Below are positions 6,516 to 14,790 of a stretch of 24,746 nucleotides of DNA, one piece after another (positions within the stretch are counted from its first letter, which is position 1; each line of letters begins with the position of its first letter). The notes beneath the pieces were generated by a model. It made no database searches and was not told the origin of the DNA. It was given only the letters and a program-made list of their open reading frames with translations. The position numbers were made by a program, and so were the translations under genes. Source of the stretch: a virus. Location of the stretch: the IMG/VR virus record IMGVR_UViG_3300037840_000553, positions 1 to 24,746 of that record, one strand, 5' to 3'.

Positions 6516-6737
6516 TTAACCGAGCTTGCTGTAGGGGACTTGGAGACTGTTGCAGGTCTCTGCGAACTCATCAACGTAGGTGATACTCTCTTTCGAGCAG
6601 ATCACTGTGTGACAATGGGGGCAGGTCGCGCTGCGGTGTTTTTGGAGCCATCTGACCGTTTCTATGAACTCTTGGCGGCAGCTCGGATTCGTGCACGGAA
6701 CCGGCAACCCGAGGTAAGGGATAGGGATTAATAACAT
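6516..6737 (-). CDS. Zinc-ribbon protein, leftward
   Basis: A 73-residue frame starting MLLIPIPYLGLPVPCTNPSC, with Cys pairs PCTNPSC and CPHC spaced as in a zinc ribbon (TCPHCHTVICSKES). These motifs make it more convincing than the overlapping rightward frame at 6417-6731, which has none. Its ATG shares a CATG palindrome with the rightward gene at 6736, so the two starts overlap head to head. No good ribosome binding site is visible. A role in nucleic acid binding is possible. It is the only leftward protein gene in the structural region. Confidence 0.5.
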   Translation of the reverse strand: MLLIPIPYLGLPVPCTNPSCRQEFIETVRWLQKHRSATCPHCHTVICSKESITYVDEFAETCNSLQVPYSKLG

Positions 6738-7329
6738 GGCAAAGGAATACAGCAGCGAGGCCCACAAGGGTGCCGGCAAGTCGCAGAAACTTCTGCCCCC
6801 CGCCGCCGGCACCGGCTGGAATAAGCCCACGCGCGATGCCTCCAGGTCGCCCGAGGGCGGCAGGGAATATGAAGCCAGCGCCCATGAGGGTAGCGGCAAG
6901 CGCCAGAAGTTGACCAAGCCCGCCGTGGGCACCGGCTACAACAAGCCTACACCCAACGCTGCCAAGGCCCCCGGGGATGGCAAAAAGGGCTACGAGCTGA
7001 ACGCCCATAGCGAGGCCTATCATGGCAAGTCCGGGGAGGCGGTTGGCGAGAAACGCGACGCCGCGCCTATGGACTATGGTCGCAAGACCTGGGCCGAGGG
7101 CGCCAAGAGCCAGCCGGTGGCGGGGCATGAGGGGCTGAGCGGATCGAGCGGCGTCGGAATGGCGGAGCATCATGTTGGACATGATGGGCATGGCGGCGCC
7201 GGGCATCAGTTTCCGAAGGCCAGCGGAAGCGGGGGGCACTCATTCGGACATCCCGCAGACCTGCGGCGCGGGGCGCTACGCCTTAGCGGCCATAGTGGGG
7301 CACATCGGATTGGGTCCGGTAAAAAGTAA
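6736..7329 (+). CDS. Low-complexity Gly/His/Lys-rich protein with internal repeat
   Basis: A 197-residue protein. Two tandem units near the N-terminus read EYSSEAHKGAGKSQKLLPPA and EYEASAHEGSGKRQKLTKPA, each continuing into GTG(W/Y)NKPT. The C-terminal half is Gly/His/Ser-rich (HHVGHDGHGGAGH) and probably disordered. It has no hydrophobic core segment. Such proteins occur among phage virion-associated products, but I cannot assign a role. The start overlaps the leftward zinc-ribbon gene. Confidence 0.6.
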   Translation: MAKEYSSEAHKGAGKSQKLLPPAAGTGWNKPTRDASRSPEGGREYEASAHEGSGKRQKLTKPAVGTGYNKPTPNAAKAPGDGKKGYELNAHSEAYHGKSGEAVGEKRDAAPMDYGRKTWAEGAKSQPVAGHEGLSGSSGVGMAEHHVGHDGHGGAGHQFPKASGSGGHSFGHPADLRRGALRLSGHSGAHRIGSGKK

Positions 7330-7357
7330 ATAACGTTCGTCTCGTCAGCGGCGGCCA

Positions 7358-7399
7358 TTGCCAGAGTGGCGTAGCTTGTTCAAATCCTGTCTTTGGCAA
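7358..7399 (+). pseudogene. tRNA-like remnant lacking the anticodon arm
   Basis: TTGCCAGAG at 7358-7366 pairs with CTTTGGCAA at 7391-7399 like an acceptor stem. Between them lie a D-arm-like GTGGCGTAGC and a T-loop-like TTCAAAT with flanking CC. The anticodon arm and variable loop are missing. It looks like a tRNA gene with its middle deleted. Confidence 0.4.
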
Positions 7400-7421
7400 G
7401 GGTGTTTTTGGAGGATACAGC

Positions 7422-7577
7422 ATGCCCGATACATCAACCTTTGAAGATATGGTCACCGCGATCGATACGGCCAGCTCCGCATTTGAGCTGGCCGATGATA
7501 TGCAGGTATTCAAGGATGGTCTGGCCGACCTGCTTAAGCGTTTGCAGGCCCTTGAGGCCGCTGCAAAAGCCAAGTAA
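7422..7577 (+). CDS. Small helical protein
   Basis: A 51-residue frame starting MPDTSTFEDMVTAIDTASSA and ending RLQALEAAAKAK, predicted to be almost entirely helical and probably coiled-coil. GGAGG at 7410-7414, seven bases before the ATG, is a strong ribosome binding site. Its stop overlaps the next ATG (TAATG). Not recognised. Confidence 0.65.
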   Translation: MPDTSTFEDMVTAIDTASSAFELADDMQVFKDGLADLLKRLQALEAAAKAK

Positions 7578-7810
7578 TGGCGGGTCCAATGTTGGTTGAC
7601 AGTGTGATTGCTGAGAGTTGGAGTATTCAGAACGGAAAGAAAGTGTATCCTTTGCATTTGGGAACAAGTGACATTGAAGGGATACGGCTTTCTTTGCGGG
7701 AAAATGGTTTTTATATCATTTATGGTGTCTCGGGGTTTTATTACTGTATTCTTTTGGGTGTGTTCCTGGGCGTGACGCTGGGGTTGTTTATTTCGGATGC
7801 TTTGAAGTGA
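7577..7810 (+). CDS. Small protein with C-terminal membrane segment
   Basis: A 77-residue product starting MAGPMLVDSVIAESWSIQNG. The first 45 residues are polar. The end is a long hydrophobic stretch (YYCILLGVFLGVTLGLFI), a likely membrane anchor. It overlaps both neighbours by a few bases, indicating translational coupling in a three-gene run 7422-8511. Function unknown. Confidence 0.6.
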   Translation: MAGPMLVDSVIAESWSIQNGKKVYPLHLGTSDIEGIRLSLRENGFYIIYGVSGFYYCILLGVFLGVTLGLFISDALK

Positions 7811-8511
7811 GTTCCGGCCACCATCACGTTGTGGGCCTTGGCCTGGGTGCTCAGGCCCTTGACCGTTTGCAGCGCGATCCGGCGGTGCGCAACGAGCTAT
7901 ATCATTACCGGCGCCTCGACCGGAAGCATGATTTGCCCTATCTAGGAGGATATAGCCGTAACGGCGAAACGATCTATATAGATCGCCATTTGCCCGAGGA
8001 GCTGGAGTACGATCTTGACGGCCGCAAGCGCAAATTCAGGCCGGATCGATTCCTTGAGATGCATGAAAGCTGGGAAAAGACATTGATTGACCGGTGTGGG
8101 TACACTTACGACGGAGCCCATCGCGTTGCCACCGGCGTAGAGCGTCGCGCTGTGCTGGCCGCCGGGCTTGATTGGAGCGCTTATAGCAACGCCTTGAAAC
8201 CTTTCATCAAGGCGGATGAGCGCGAGCGCCTGGAGAAAGTGCCGGCCGATTTGGACATGACACCATATCAGAGTCCTCCGGTCGACCACGCGCTGGTCGA
8301 GCGCATGCAGGCCGCCATGGGCGCCGAGCGCAAGTATTCCAAGGCCGAGGCGTCATATGCGGACAATCGCGGCAGCGGTCCCAGGCATTGCGGTCCGCGC
8401 CGCGGCTGGGTGTCCGGCGCCTGCGCCCATTTCGAGGTGCCGCGCGCCTGCGAGCTGGTGCGCGGGGTGATCGTGCCGGAAGGTTTGTGCAAATACTGGG
8501 AAGCGAAGTGA
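7807..8511 (+). CDS. Conserved phage protein with HiPIP-like Cys end
   Basis: A 234-residue protein from a GTG that overlaps the upstream stop. The N-terminal two-thirds are charged and conserved in style: YLGGYSRNGETIYIDRHLPE, RFLEMHESWEKTLI, then VLAAGLDWSAYSNALKPFIK. The C-terminus holds spaced cysteines in short motifs (RHCGPRRG, GACAHFEVPRACELVRG, PEGLCKYWE), recalling high-potential iron-sulfur protein patterns found at the ends of some phage proteins. Metal binding is inferred. The N-terminal part could be an enzymatic or head-associated domain; I cannot decide. Confidence 0.6.
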   Translation: MSSGHHHVVGLGLGAQALDRLQRDPAVRNELYHYRRLDRKHDLPYLGGYSRNGETIYIDRHLPEELEYDLDGRKRKFRPDRFLEMHESWEKTLIDRCGYTYDGAHRVATGVERRAVLAAGLDWSAYSNALKPFIKADERERLEKVPADLDMTPYQSPPVDHALVERMQAAMGAERKYSKAEASYADNRGSGPRHCGPRRGWVSGACAHFEVPRACELVRGVIVPEGLCKYWEAK

Positions 8512-8529
8512 ACCTGAAAGAATAATAAC

Positions 8530-8754
8530 ATGCACTCCATCGGTGTAATTGTCGGCATCATCTTGGTCCTGATCTTCCTTGGCGTCCTGTTCTGGGCGGG
8601 CAAGCAGATATTCGCCTTGATATCACCCTATGTAGGCGAGCCGTTCATGACCCTGATCAGGATCGCCTTTGTTATCCTGCTGGTCTGCATCTGCATATGG
8701 GTGGTGGTTGAGCTGCTGTCGTTGGGTGGCATCGTGGTGCCGTTCTTTCGCTAA
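8530..8754 (+). CDS. Small membrane protein, holin-like
   Basis: A 74-residue product with two hydrophobic spans (IGVIVGIILVLIFLGVLFWA and LIRIAFVILLVCICIWVVVE) joined by a short amphipathic loop. Size and topology fit small phage holins, but no endolysin lies beside it, so this is only one possibility. Purine-rich GAAAGAATAATA precedes the ATG. Confidence 0.6.
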   Translation: MHSIGVIVGIILVLIFLGVLFWAGKQIFALISPYVGEPFMTLIRIAFVILLVCICIWVVVELLSLGGIVVPFFR

Positions 8755-8767
8755 GGGGATATGGTTG

Positions 8768-9064
8768 ATGTCGGATTTAATGCGGGTTTGCAAGCCCACC
8801 GAACCTGTGATGGTTGCTTGGAAGGAATACCAAGGCACCGGGGATTTTGCCAATTCCAAGAAATGGGCAATCCACACCGAGCATGTGCAAGGTTCCATTT
8901 GGGCCGCGTTTTCGGCTGGGTTTGCGATGGCGACCGAGCGCGCCGCAATGCTCCATGAGAGCGTCAACCCGGCATCGGACGATGAGCGGTTGAACCATGT
9001 TCCTGGCGCGGGCGGGATGGGTGCCGTTATCCAGTATCGCGATATGATCCGGGCGATTGATTGA
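8768..9064 (+). CDS. Hypothetical protein upstream of terminase
   Basis: A 98-residue frame starting MSDLMRVCKPTEPVMVAWKE. Features include a Trp/Lys-rich middle (YQGTGDFANSKKWAIHTEHV) and a helical region (AAFSAGFAMATERAAMLHES), ending GAVIQYRDMIRAID. The longer upstream frame is rejected because it overlaps the membrane gene. Its stop is directly followed by the terminase small subunit ATG, so it belongs to the packaging operon. Not recognised. Confidence 0.6.
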   Translation: MSDLMRVCKPTEPVMVAWKEYQGTGDFANSKKWAIHTEHVQGSIWAAFSAGFAMATERAAMLHESVNPASDDERLNHVPGAGGMGAVIQYRDMIRAID

Positions 9065-9625
9065 ATGGCCGTCGACCACCGCTCCCCGCCCGCCACCCTG
9101 TACCTCAAGGCCTACGCCGCCGAGGCCAGGGAGCTTTGCGGCCGTGGCGCCTGCGAGGGCGATCTGGCGCGCCACTTCCGGTGCACCCTGCATGACATCC
9201 GGCTCTGGTGCGCCGTGCATAAGGAGTTTGGTGCCGCGGTGCGCGTGGGCGGCGACGCCGCCGATGAGCGGGTCTGCATGGCGCTCTATCAGCGCGCCAC
9301 CGGCTTTAGCTATGACGAGGTAAAGACGGCCACGGTGCCGGGCGGCCTCGACGATGACGGCAACGAGCTGCCCGAGCGCGAGGTGCAGACCGTGACGCGC
9401 AAGTTTGTGGCGCCGGATGCCGGGGCGGCGCAGTATTGGCTGGAGAACAGGCGGCCGGAGGAGTGGGTCAATCGCGTGAAGGTCGATCATAAGTTTGATG
9501 GCTCAGATATCAGGGAAATCTCAACCAAGGAACTTCTCCGCATCGCAGCGATGGACTCCGCCGGAGGCGGCGAGGGAGGTGTTAAACAGATACTCGGCCC
9601 AGGCAAGCCTGATCGGGTTCACTGA
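9065..9625 (+). CDS. terS: Terminase small subunit
   Basis: A 186-residue protein with the usual small-terminase plan. An N-terminal helix-turn-helix region carries ELCGRGACEGDLARHFRCTL and DIRLWCAVHKEFGAAVRVG. The family-typical RVCMALYQRATGFSYDEVK follows, then the oligomerisation and tail region (AAQYWLENRRPEEWVNRV). It recognises phage DNA and loads the large subunit for packaging. The start is the ATG immediately after the upstream stop. The 3' end overlaps the large subunit reading frame, typical of TerS-TerL pairs. Confidence 0.85.
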   Translation: MAVDHRSPPATLYLKAYAAEARELCGRGACEGDLARHFRCTLHDIRLWCAVHKEFGAAVRVGGDAADERVCMALYQRATGFSYDEVKTATVPGGLDDDGNELPEREVQTVTRKFVAPDAGAAQYWLENRRPEEWVNRVKVDHKFDGSDIREISTKELLRIAAMDSAGGGEGGVKQILGPGKPDRVH

Positions 9626-11033
9626 ATATACTTTCCCTCGTTATAGGCCCGCGCCGCACCATCGTAGGATTGCTGAGCAGCTTGAGCGCGTGGAGCGCGG
9701 TGAAGTCGATCGGCTTATGTTGCTCGTGCCGCCGCGCCATGGGAAGTCAGAGCTTGCATCGCGCCGCTTTCCGGCGCGCTATCTGGGCAAATTTCCGCAT
9801 CGCCAGATTATAAGCGCCAGCGCCAGCTCCGAGCTTGCGGTCGATTTCGGCCGTGACGTGCGCAACATCATCGGAAGCGTTGAGTATGGCCATTTGTATG
9901 ATACGCGATTGTCCAGCGATAGTCAGGCCAAGGACAAGTGGCATACCCAGCAGGGCGGTTTCTATATTAGCATTGGCATCGGCTCCGATGTCATGGGACG
10001 CGGCGCCCATTTGTTCATGATCGACGATCCGTTCGGCACCATGGCCGAGGCGCGTAGCGAAACGCAGCGCCGTGCCGTGTGGTCGTGGTATAGCGGCACG
10101 GCCTACAATCGTTTAGAAGAGAATGCTGCGATTGTTCTGATCAATCATCGCATGCATGAGGATGATCTCACCGGTATGCTGCTTGCCCAGCAGGCGGCGG
10201 GCGGGGATCGGTGGGAGGTGGTAGAGCTTCCCGCCATCGACGATGATGGCGTTGCGCTGTGGCCGGAAAAATATCCGATCGATGCCCTTGAGCGTATCAG
10301 GCGCAATATCCAGGCGGTCGATTGGTCGGCGCTTTATATGCAGAACCCGACCCCGGATGAAGGAACGTTCTTCCTCCGCGATTGGCTGCGTCCCTATATC
10401 GATGTGCCCGAGCGCAGCACGCTCCAGGTTTACGGCGCCAGCGACTTTGCGGTTACCGACGACGGCGGCGACTGGACCGTGCACGGCATCGTGGGCATGG
10501 ACCCCGAGGAGCGCCTATATCTGCTCGACCTTTGGCGCGGCCAGACCGCCAGCGACCAATGGGTCGAGTCCATGTGCGATCTAATCAAGTTGTGGAAGCC
10601 GCTCGGATGGGCGCGCGAGCACGGCCAGATCAAATCTGGCGTTGGGCCGTTCCTCACCAAGATCATGGAGGAGCGCAAGGCCTATGTGGCCTTTGCCGAT
10701 TTCCCGACGCGCGGCGACAAGCGCGTGCGCGCTCAGTCGATCCGGGGCCGCATGGCGATGAAGGGCCTCTATGTACCGGCCCATGCGCCTTGGTATGCAA
10801 CATTCCAGCAGGAGTTGCTGGCCTTTGACGCTGGCAAGCATGATGACCAGGTGGATATGCTAGGCCTGATCGGTCAAATCATAGACAAGATGGTCCCCGG
10901 CCGCCTGCCCGTATCCGTTAAGCCGCGTCCGGTGGTCGGCGTGGGCGCCGGTCAAAGCACCGCCTCGCTCAATGATCTTTGGGCCAATCGCGATATCCAG
11001 GGGCGCAAGCGAACGGCCGGGAGGATACGCTGA
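9579..11033 (+). CDS. terL: Terminase large subunit
   Basis: A DNA-packaging motor of 484 residues from GTG 9579; an ATG at 9498 would add 27 residues that overlap conserved TerS sequence, so I prefer the GTG, which has GGAGGCGGCGAGG upstream. The ATPase domain shows Walker A VPPRHGKSE (near residue 55), Walker B HLFMIDDPFG, and RRAVWSWYSGTAYNRL. The C-terminal nuclease domain begins YGASDFAVTDDGGDWTVHGI, with acidic metal ligands, and ends KHDDQVDMLGLIGQ. Length and motif order are normal. It works with TerS and docks on the portal encoded downstream. Confidence 0.93.
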   Translation: MLNRYSAQASLIGFTEYTFPRYRPAPHHRRIAEQLERVERGEVDRLMLLVPPRHGKSELASRRFPARYLGKFPHRQIISASASSELAVDFGRDVRNIIGSVEYGHLYDTRLSSDSQAKDKWHTQQGGFYISIGIGSDVMGRGAHLFMIDDPFGTMAEARSETQRRAVWSWYSGTAYNRLEENAAIVLINHRMHEDDLTGMLLAQQAAGGDRWEVVELPAIDDDGVALWPEKYPIDALERIRRNIQAVDWSALYMQNPTPDEGTFFLRDWLRPYIDVPERSTLQVYGASDFAVTDDGGDWTVHGIVGMDPEERLYLLDLWRGQTASDQWVESMCDLIKLWKPLGWAREHGQIKSGVGPFLTKIMEERKAYVAFADFPTRGDKRVRAQSIRGRMAMKGLYVPAHAPWYATFQQELLAFDAGKHDDQVDMLGLIGQIIDKMVPGRLPVSVKPRPVVGVGAGQSTASLNDLWANRDIQGRKRTAGRIR

Positions 11034-11344
11034 TCGACCCTACCACCCTCGCCCCCACCATCAAGGCCCTGCGCACCGGCCGCATCACCGCCGACCACCA
11101 CCCCGCGCGCATTGCCGACTTGCTCGAAGCGCTGGCCCAGGCCGTTACCGACCAGCGCGCCCATATCGATGAACTGGAGCGCACCTACATGACCCCAGCC
11201 ACCAATGCCGCGATGCGCACCGAGTATGCGCGCGGCTTTCGCGCGGCCCAGTATCAGATGGCCGCGAAGTGCCCGGATATGGAGCCATTGATCTTTAGCG
11301 TTGGGCCGCATTTTGCGGCGGCCAGCGAAGGTTCAGCGGGATGA
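11030..11344 (+). CDS. Hypothetical protein, possible CTG start
   Basis: A 104-residue frame overlapping the TerL stop. No ATG or GTG lies near its start. A CTG at 11030 has GGGAGG five bases upstream, the best signal; a TTG at 10979 inside terL is the alternative. The protein is helical and charged (RIADLLEALAQAVTDQRAHI) with a conserved-looking EYARGFRAAQYQMA. It overlaps the next gene by four bases (ATGA). Not recognised. Confidence 0.5.
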   Translation: MIDPTTLAPTIKALRTGRITADHHPARIADLLEALAQAVTDQRAHIDELERTYMTPATNAAMRTEYARGFRAAQYQMAAKCPDMEPLIFSVGPHFAAASEGSAG

Positions 11345-11634
11345 AGGAATTGACCAAACAGTTTCCTTGGTATGTGCCGCCCCGTGGCGCCGAGCCCATA
11401 TTCAGCACCGACCTGCCCGAGACCCTGGGCATCCGCAAATTTCTTGAAATGTCCATGGCCGACCTGCGCGAGCAGATAAAGCACGCGTCCAAGGACTCAT
11501 CCATATCGCCCAAGCGCTTCCGCCAAATGAAGACGCACGCCACCATCCTGACCGTCTGGATGGTCAGCGCCCTGGAGATGGTCGACAACATGCTATCCGA
11601 GGCCAAGGCGCGCGAGCCGGTGCAGCCGCAATGA
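11341..11634 (+). CDS. Hypothetical protein
   Basis: A 97-residue frame starting MKELTKQFPWYVPPRGAEPI. It is mostly helical after residue 30 (RKFLEMSMADLREQIKHASK) with a hydrophobic middle (ATILTVWMVSALEMVDNML) too amphipathic to be a clear membrane span. It overlaps both neighbours by four bases, so translation is coupled from terL onward. Not recognised. Confidence 0.55.
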   Translation: MKELTKQFPWYVPPRGAEPIFSTDLPETLGIRKFLEMSMADLREQIKHASKDSSISPKRFRQMKTHATILTVWMVSALEMVDNMLSEAKAREPVQPQ

Positions 11635-11867
11635 AGGAATTTGCCGAATATCGCTTTGGCGATTGCGGTTACGACCTGCGCAAGGAGTATGGGTTTGACC
11701 CGCGAAAATTCAGCCAGGAGCTGGCCCGCAGCGTGGCGAGGAGCAACACCATACTGCGCAAAATGAAAAACGAATCCATCTGTTGGCCCGGATGGGTAGC
11801 GCGTTCGCCAGGGGGGCCCGGATGGGTAGCGCGTTCGTCAGGGTCCATCGACACAGGACAATTTTGA
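11631..11867 (+). CDS. Hypothetical protein with duplicated tail motif
   Basis: A 78-residue frame starting MKEFAEYRFGDCGYDLRKEY. The first 48 residues form a charged helical protein. The end carries PGWVARS twice, ten residues apart, encoded by a 30-nt-period repeat. This C-terminal segment may be a recent insertion extending the frame to the overlap with the next gene. Not recognised. Confidence 0.5.
   Translation: MKEFAEYRFGDCGYDLRKEYGFDPRKFSQELARSVARSNTILRKMKNESICWPGWVARSPGGPGWVARSSGSIDTGQF
11785..11837 (+). repeat. 23-nt tandem repeat, period 30
   Basis: GGCCCGGATGGGTAGCGCGT followed by TCG occurs at 11785-11807 and 11815-11837. It encodes the doubled GWVARS motif at the end of the 11631 gene. 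Confidence 0.85.
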
Positions 11868-12247
11868 TGAGCCTTTCCCGTCACCCCCTACCCTGGGTGC
11901 TGGCAGCCGCCGGCATCCTCGCGCTCTACGCCGCTACCGCGGTCCCCCCGCCCATGCCCGCCGCCGCCCAGCAGCGCTCCCAGCCCCAGGTGGCCAATGG
12001 CTATCAGCAGATTACCAGCCTGGGCTCCGCGACCGCGCTGACCATCCCAGCCGGCAGCAGCTATGCGGTAGTGTGCGTGGAGACCCAGGCGGTGCGATGG
12101 CGCGATGATGGCACCGCGCCCACCTCCACCGTAGGCATGCCCATCCCCGCCGGCAACTGCATGCAGATCGTGATCTTGGTGCCCACCAAGCTGCAGTTCA
12201 TTCAGCAGGCGTCGTCGGCCACCATCGATGTGAGCTATTATCAGTGA
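11867..12247 (+). CDS. Exported beta-rich protein
   Basis: A 126-residue protein starting MSLSRHPLPWVLAAAGILAL, with a Sec-type signal peptide ending near PMPAAAQQ. The mature part is small and beta-rich (QITSLGSATALTIPAGSSYA, then VRWRDDGTAPTSTVGMPIPA). This recalls domains of phage structural or host-surface proteins that present a ligand-sized beta-sandwich. The ATG overlaps the preceding stop. An export signal is unusual for a virion protein. Confidence 0.6.
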   Translation: MSLSRHPLPWVLAAAGILALYAATAVPPPMPAAAQQRSQPQVANGYQQITSLGSATALTIPAGSSYAVVCVETQAVRWRDDGTAPTSTVGMPIPAGNCMQIVILVPTKLQFIQQASSATIDVSYYQ

Positions 12248-12273
12248 GGGCGCTTTGATGAGGCCTGGTGTTG

Positions 12274-14790
12274 ATGGCCGATGATTTGGATACCAGGGAA
12301 CAAAACCCTCCGGCCGAGCCCGCTGTCTCCGAATTTGACCTGATGGGCGAGCGGTCACGCCGCCTTGCCGCCTATTGGAAGGAACAGATCAGGTCGGTCG
12401 ACGACGATCGCCAGCGCTGGCTGCGCCGCGGGCGCATGATCGAGCGCCGCTACCGCGATGAGCGTAGCCGCGTGGACGAGGAGGGCGTCAAGCGATATGC
12501 GGCGCTCTGGTCCAACGTGGATATTCTCTATCCGGCCATCTTTGGCCGCACCCCGGTGCCCATTGCCGAGCGCCGTTTCCGCGACCGCGATCCCGCCGGA
12601 CGCGGCGCCGCGCAGATGCTGGAGCGCGGCCTGCGCAATGAGATCGAGATTAACGGCTTCGGCGAGGCCATAGGCCAGGCGGTGCTGGACTATCTGCTGC
12701 CGGGGCGCGGCCAGGTCTGGGTGCGTTATGAGCCGGAGATCGAGGAGGGCGTCAGCATCCCCGCCGAAACCGGCATGGACCTGCGAGATGCGCGCGGCGA
12801 TATTGAGGAGGAGGATGATAGCGAGGCCGAGGAGAAATTCCGCTATACCGGCGATAGGGTGGTGCGCGAGAGCGTTCCGGTGGACTATGTGAACTGGGCC
12901 GATTTCCGCATGTACCCCGCCAAGGCGCGCGTGTGGAAGGAGGTTTCGGCGGGCAGCAAGACCGTGTTCATGACCCGCGACGATATGGTGCGGCGTTTTG
13001 GCGACGAGATCGGTTCCAAAATTCCGCTCCAGCGCGAGGACCCTGAGCGCCGCGCCCAGCGCGGCAGGCCGCCCAGCGCGGAGAGCGAGGCCGAGGACAA
13101 AGGCGAGATAACCGAAATCTGGTGTCGCACCGACCAGATGGTCTACTGGGTGGCCGAAGGTTACGATTATCTTTGCGATCGCCAGCCCGATCCGCTCAAG
13201 CTGGAAAATTTCTTTCCGTTCCCCAGGCCCATCGCCGCCAATGCCACCAACAATAGCCTGACCCCGGTGCCAGACTATATGCAGTACCAGGATCAGGCAT
13301 TGCAGATCGACCAGCTGGTGCAGCGCATCGATATGCTCACTCGCGCCTGCAAGGTGGCCGGGGTCTATAACGCCGCCGCCAAGGACATTATGCGCCTGCT
13401 GGATGAGTCGGTGGAGAACGAGCTGCTCCCGGTCGATGCCTGGGCGGCCTTCGCCGATAAGGGCGGCGTCGCCGGCCAAGTGAGCTTTTTGCCGCTCCAG
13501 GAGATCATGGGCGTCATCAACGAGCTGCAAACCCAGCTCGAAAAGGTGATTGCGCTCATGGACCGCCTGACCGGCATTACCGACGTGATGCGCGGCACCG
13601 GCGATGCCCGAGAGACGCTCGGGGGCCAGCGCCTCAAGACCAATAACGGCGGAACGCGCCTCACGCGCCGTCAGAACGAGGTGGCGCGCTTCTGCCGCGA
13701 TGTGGTGCGCATCATGGCCGACATCATGTCCACCCATTTCAGCCCGCAATCGCTGATTGAAGCGAGCGGCGCGCTGCTGGAGGAGGGGCTGGGTGCGGTG
13801 GATATGCCTGCAATGACGGCGCTGCCTTTACCTGGGCGCGCGTCCGCGCTACAATTGCCGCCTGCCCAGGTTACTGGGCAATTGCCGGGGCAGCCCCCTC
13901 CCCCCCCTCTCCAAGGGCTCCCTGGTGCGCCGCCCGGTATCGGCTCTCCTATCGCGCCGGGCGGCGCCTCTAATATTGTGCCGTTCCCTGGTGCGTCACC
14001 CTCCGGGACAACGCCAGGAATGGCCATGGCGGGGGGACCTTCGGGGGCAACACAGCCAAGCCCCCCGCCAGAGTTCCAGTCAAAGCTGGAGGCCTTGCAG
14101 CGTATCGCCGCCGCGATCAGGCTGCTGCGCGATGAGCGCCTGCGTGGTTTCAGGGTCGATATCGAGGTGGACACCACTATCTTTGGCGACGCTGTCCAGG
14201 AGAAGGCCGATCGGGTGGAGTTTTTGACCGCCACCACCAAGTTTTTGCAGGTGGCCCAGCAATTGGCCATGCAGGACCCCAAGATGGTGCCGCTGCTCGG
14301 CAAGTTCCTGCAGTTTGGAACGCGCGGCTTCCGGGTCGGGCGCGATTTGGAATCGGCGATCGAGGACTTCGTGGACGAGGCCGAGCGCGCCGCCAAGGCG
14401 CGCGAGGGCCAGCCTCCGCCGCCCAATCCGGCGGCCGACAAGGAAAAGGCCCTGGCCGCCAAGGCCATGGCCGATGCCCAGGGCGTGCAGCAGCGCAACG
14501 CCATCGATGCCCAGAAGGGCCAGATCGATTTGCAGGTTGCCGGCATCAACGCCCAATCCGACCGCGCCAAGGCCCAGGCCGAGGTGCAGCGTCAGCAGGT
14601 GGAGGCCCAGAGCGAGGCAGTCAATAGCCAGGCCGACCTGCAGCAGGCAGCTGCCGACCTGGAGATGCGAAAGCTGGAAATGCAAATCGAGCATATGCGC
14701 TTGCAGATCGAGCTTGCCAAGCTGCACGGTCAGGCGCAACAGCAAGCCCATGAGCGCGCCATGCCGCAACAGGGAGCGGGGGGCTTATGA
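12274..14790 (+). CDS. Portal protein
   Basis: A large protein of 838 residues between terL and the scaffold gene, where the portal is expected. The N-terminal part is typical of long (P22-type) portals: LAAYWKEQIRSVDDDRQRWL, RRYRDERSRVDEEGVKRYAA, then NVDILYPAIFGRTPVPIAER. The middle (ALWSN, RLKTNNGGTRLTRRQNEVAR, IMADIMSTHFSP) fits the wing and stem region. A Pro/Gly-rich linker (GQLPGQPPPPPLQGLPGAPP) precedes a C-terminal Gln/Ala coiled coil, as in portals with a barrel. The dodecameric portal ring is the DNA channel and docking site for terminase. ATG 12274 is chosen over a GTG two codons upstream. Confidence 0.9.
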   Translation: MADDLDTREQNPPAEPAVSEFDLMGERSRRLAAYWKEQIRSVDDDRQRWLRRGRMIERRYRDERSRVDEEGVKRYAALWSNVDILYPAIFGRTPVPIAERRFRDRDPAGRGAAQMLERGLRNEIEINGFGEAIGQAVLDYLLPGRGQVWVRYEPEIEEGVSIPAETGMDLRDARGDIEEEDDSEAEEKFRYTGDRVVRESVPVDYVNWADFRMYPAKARVWKEVSAGSKTVFMTRDDMVRRFGDEIGSKIPLQREDPERRAQRGRPPSAESEAEDKGEITEIWCRTDQMVYWVAEGYDYLCDRQPDPLKLENFFPFPRPIAANATNNSLTPVPDYMQYQDQALQIDQLVQRIDMLTRACKVAGVYNAAAKDIMRLLDESVENELLPVDAWAAFADKGGVAGQVSFLPLQEIMGVINELQTQLEKVIALMDRLTGITDVMRGTGDARETLGGQRLKTNNGGTRLTRRQNEVARFCRDVVRIMADIMSTHFSPQSLIEASGALLEEGLGAVDMPAMTALPLPGRASALQLPPAQVTGQLPGQPPPPPLQGLPGAPPGIGSPIAPGGASNIVPFPGASPSGTTPGMAMAGGPSGATQPSPPPEFQSKLEALQRIAAAIRLLRDERLRGFRVDIEVDTTIFGDAVQEKADRVEFLTATTKFLQVAQQLAMQDPKMVPLLGKFLQFGTRGFRVGRDLESAIEDFVDEAERAAKAREGQPPPPNPAADKEKALAAKAMADAQGVQQRNAIDAQKGQIDLQVAGINAQSDRAKAQAEVQRQQVEAQSEAVNSQADLQQAAADLEMRKLEMQIEHMRLQIELAKLHGQAQQQAHERAMPQQGAGGL

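Noticed and set aside
6417-6731. Rightward 104-residue ORF
   Set aside because: The opposite strand encodes a zinc ribbon with paired cysteines; the rightward frame has no motif.
12355-13749. 464-residue leftward ORF
   Set aside because: It is the antisense shadow of the portal gene caused by high GC content.
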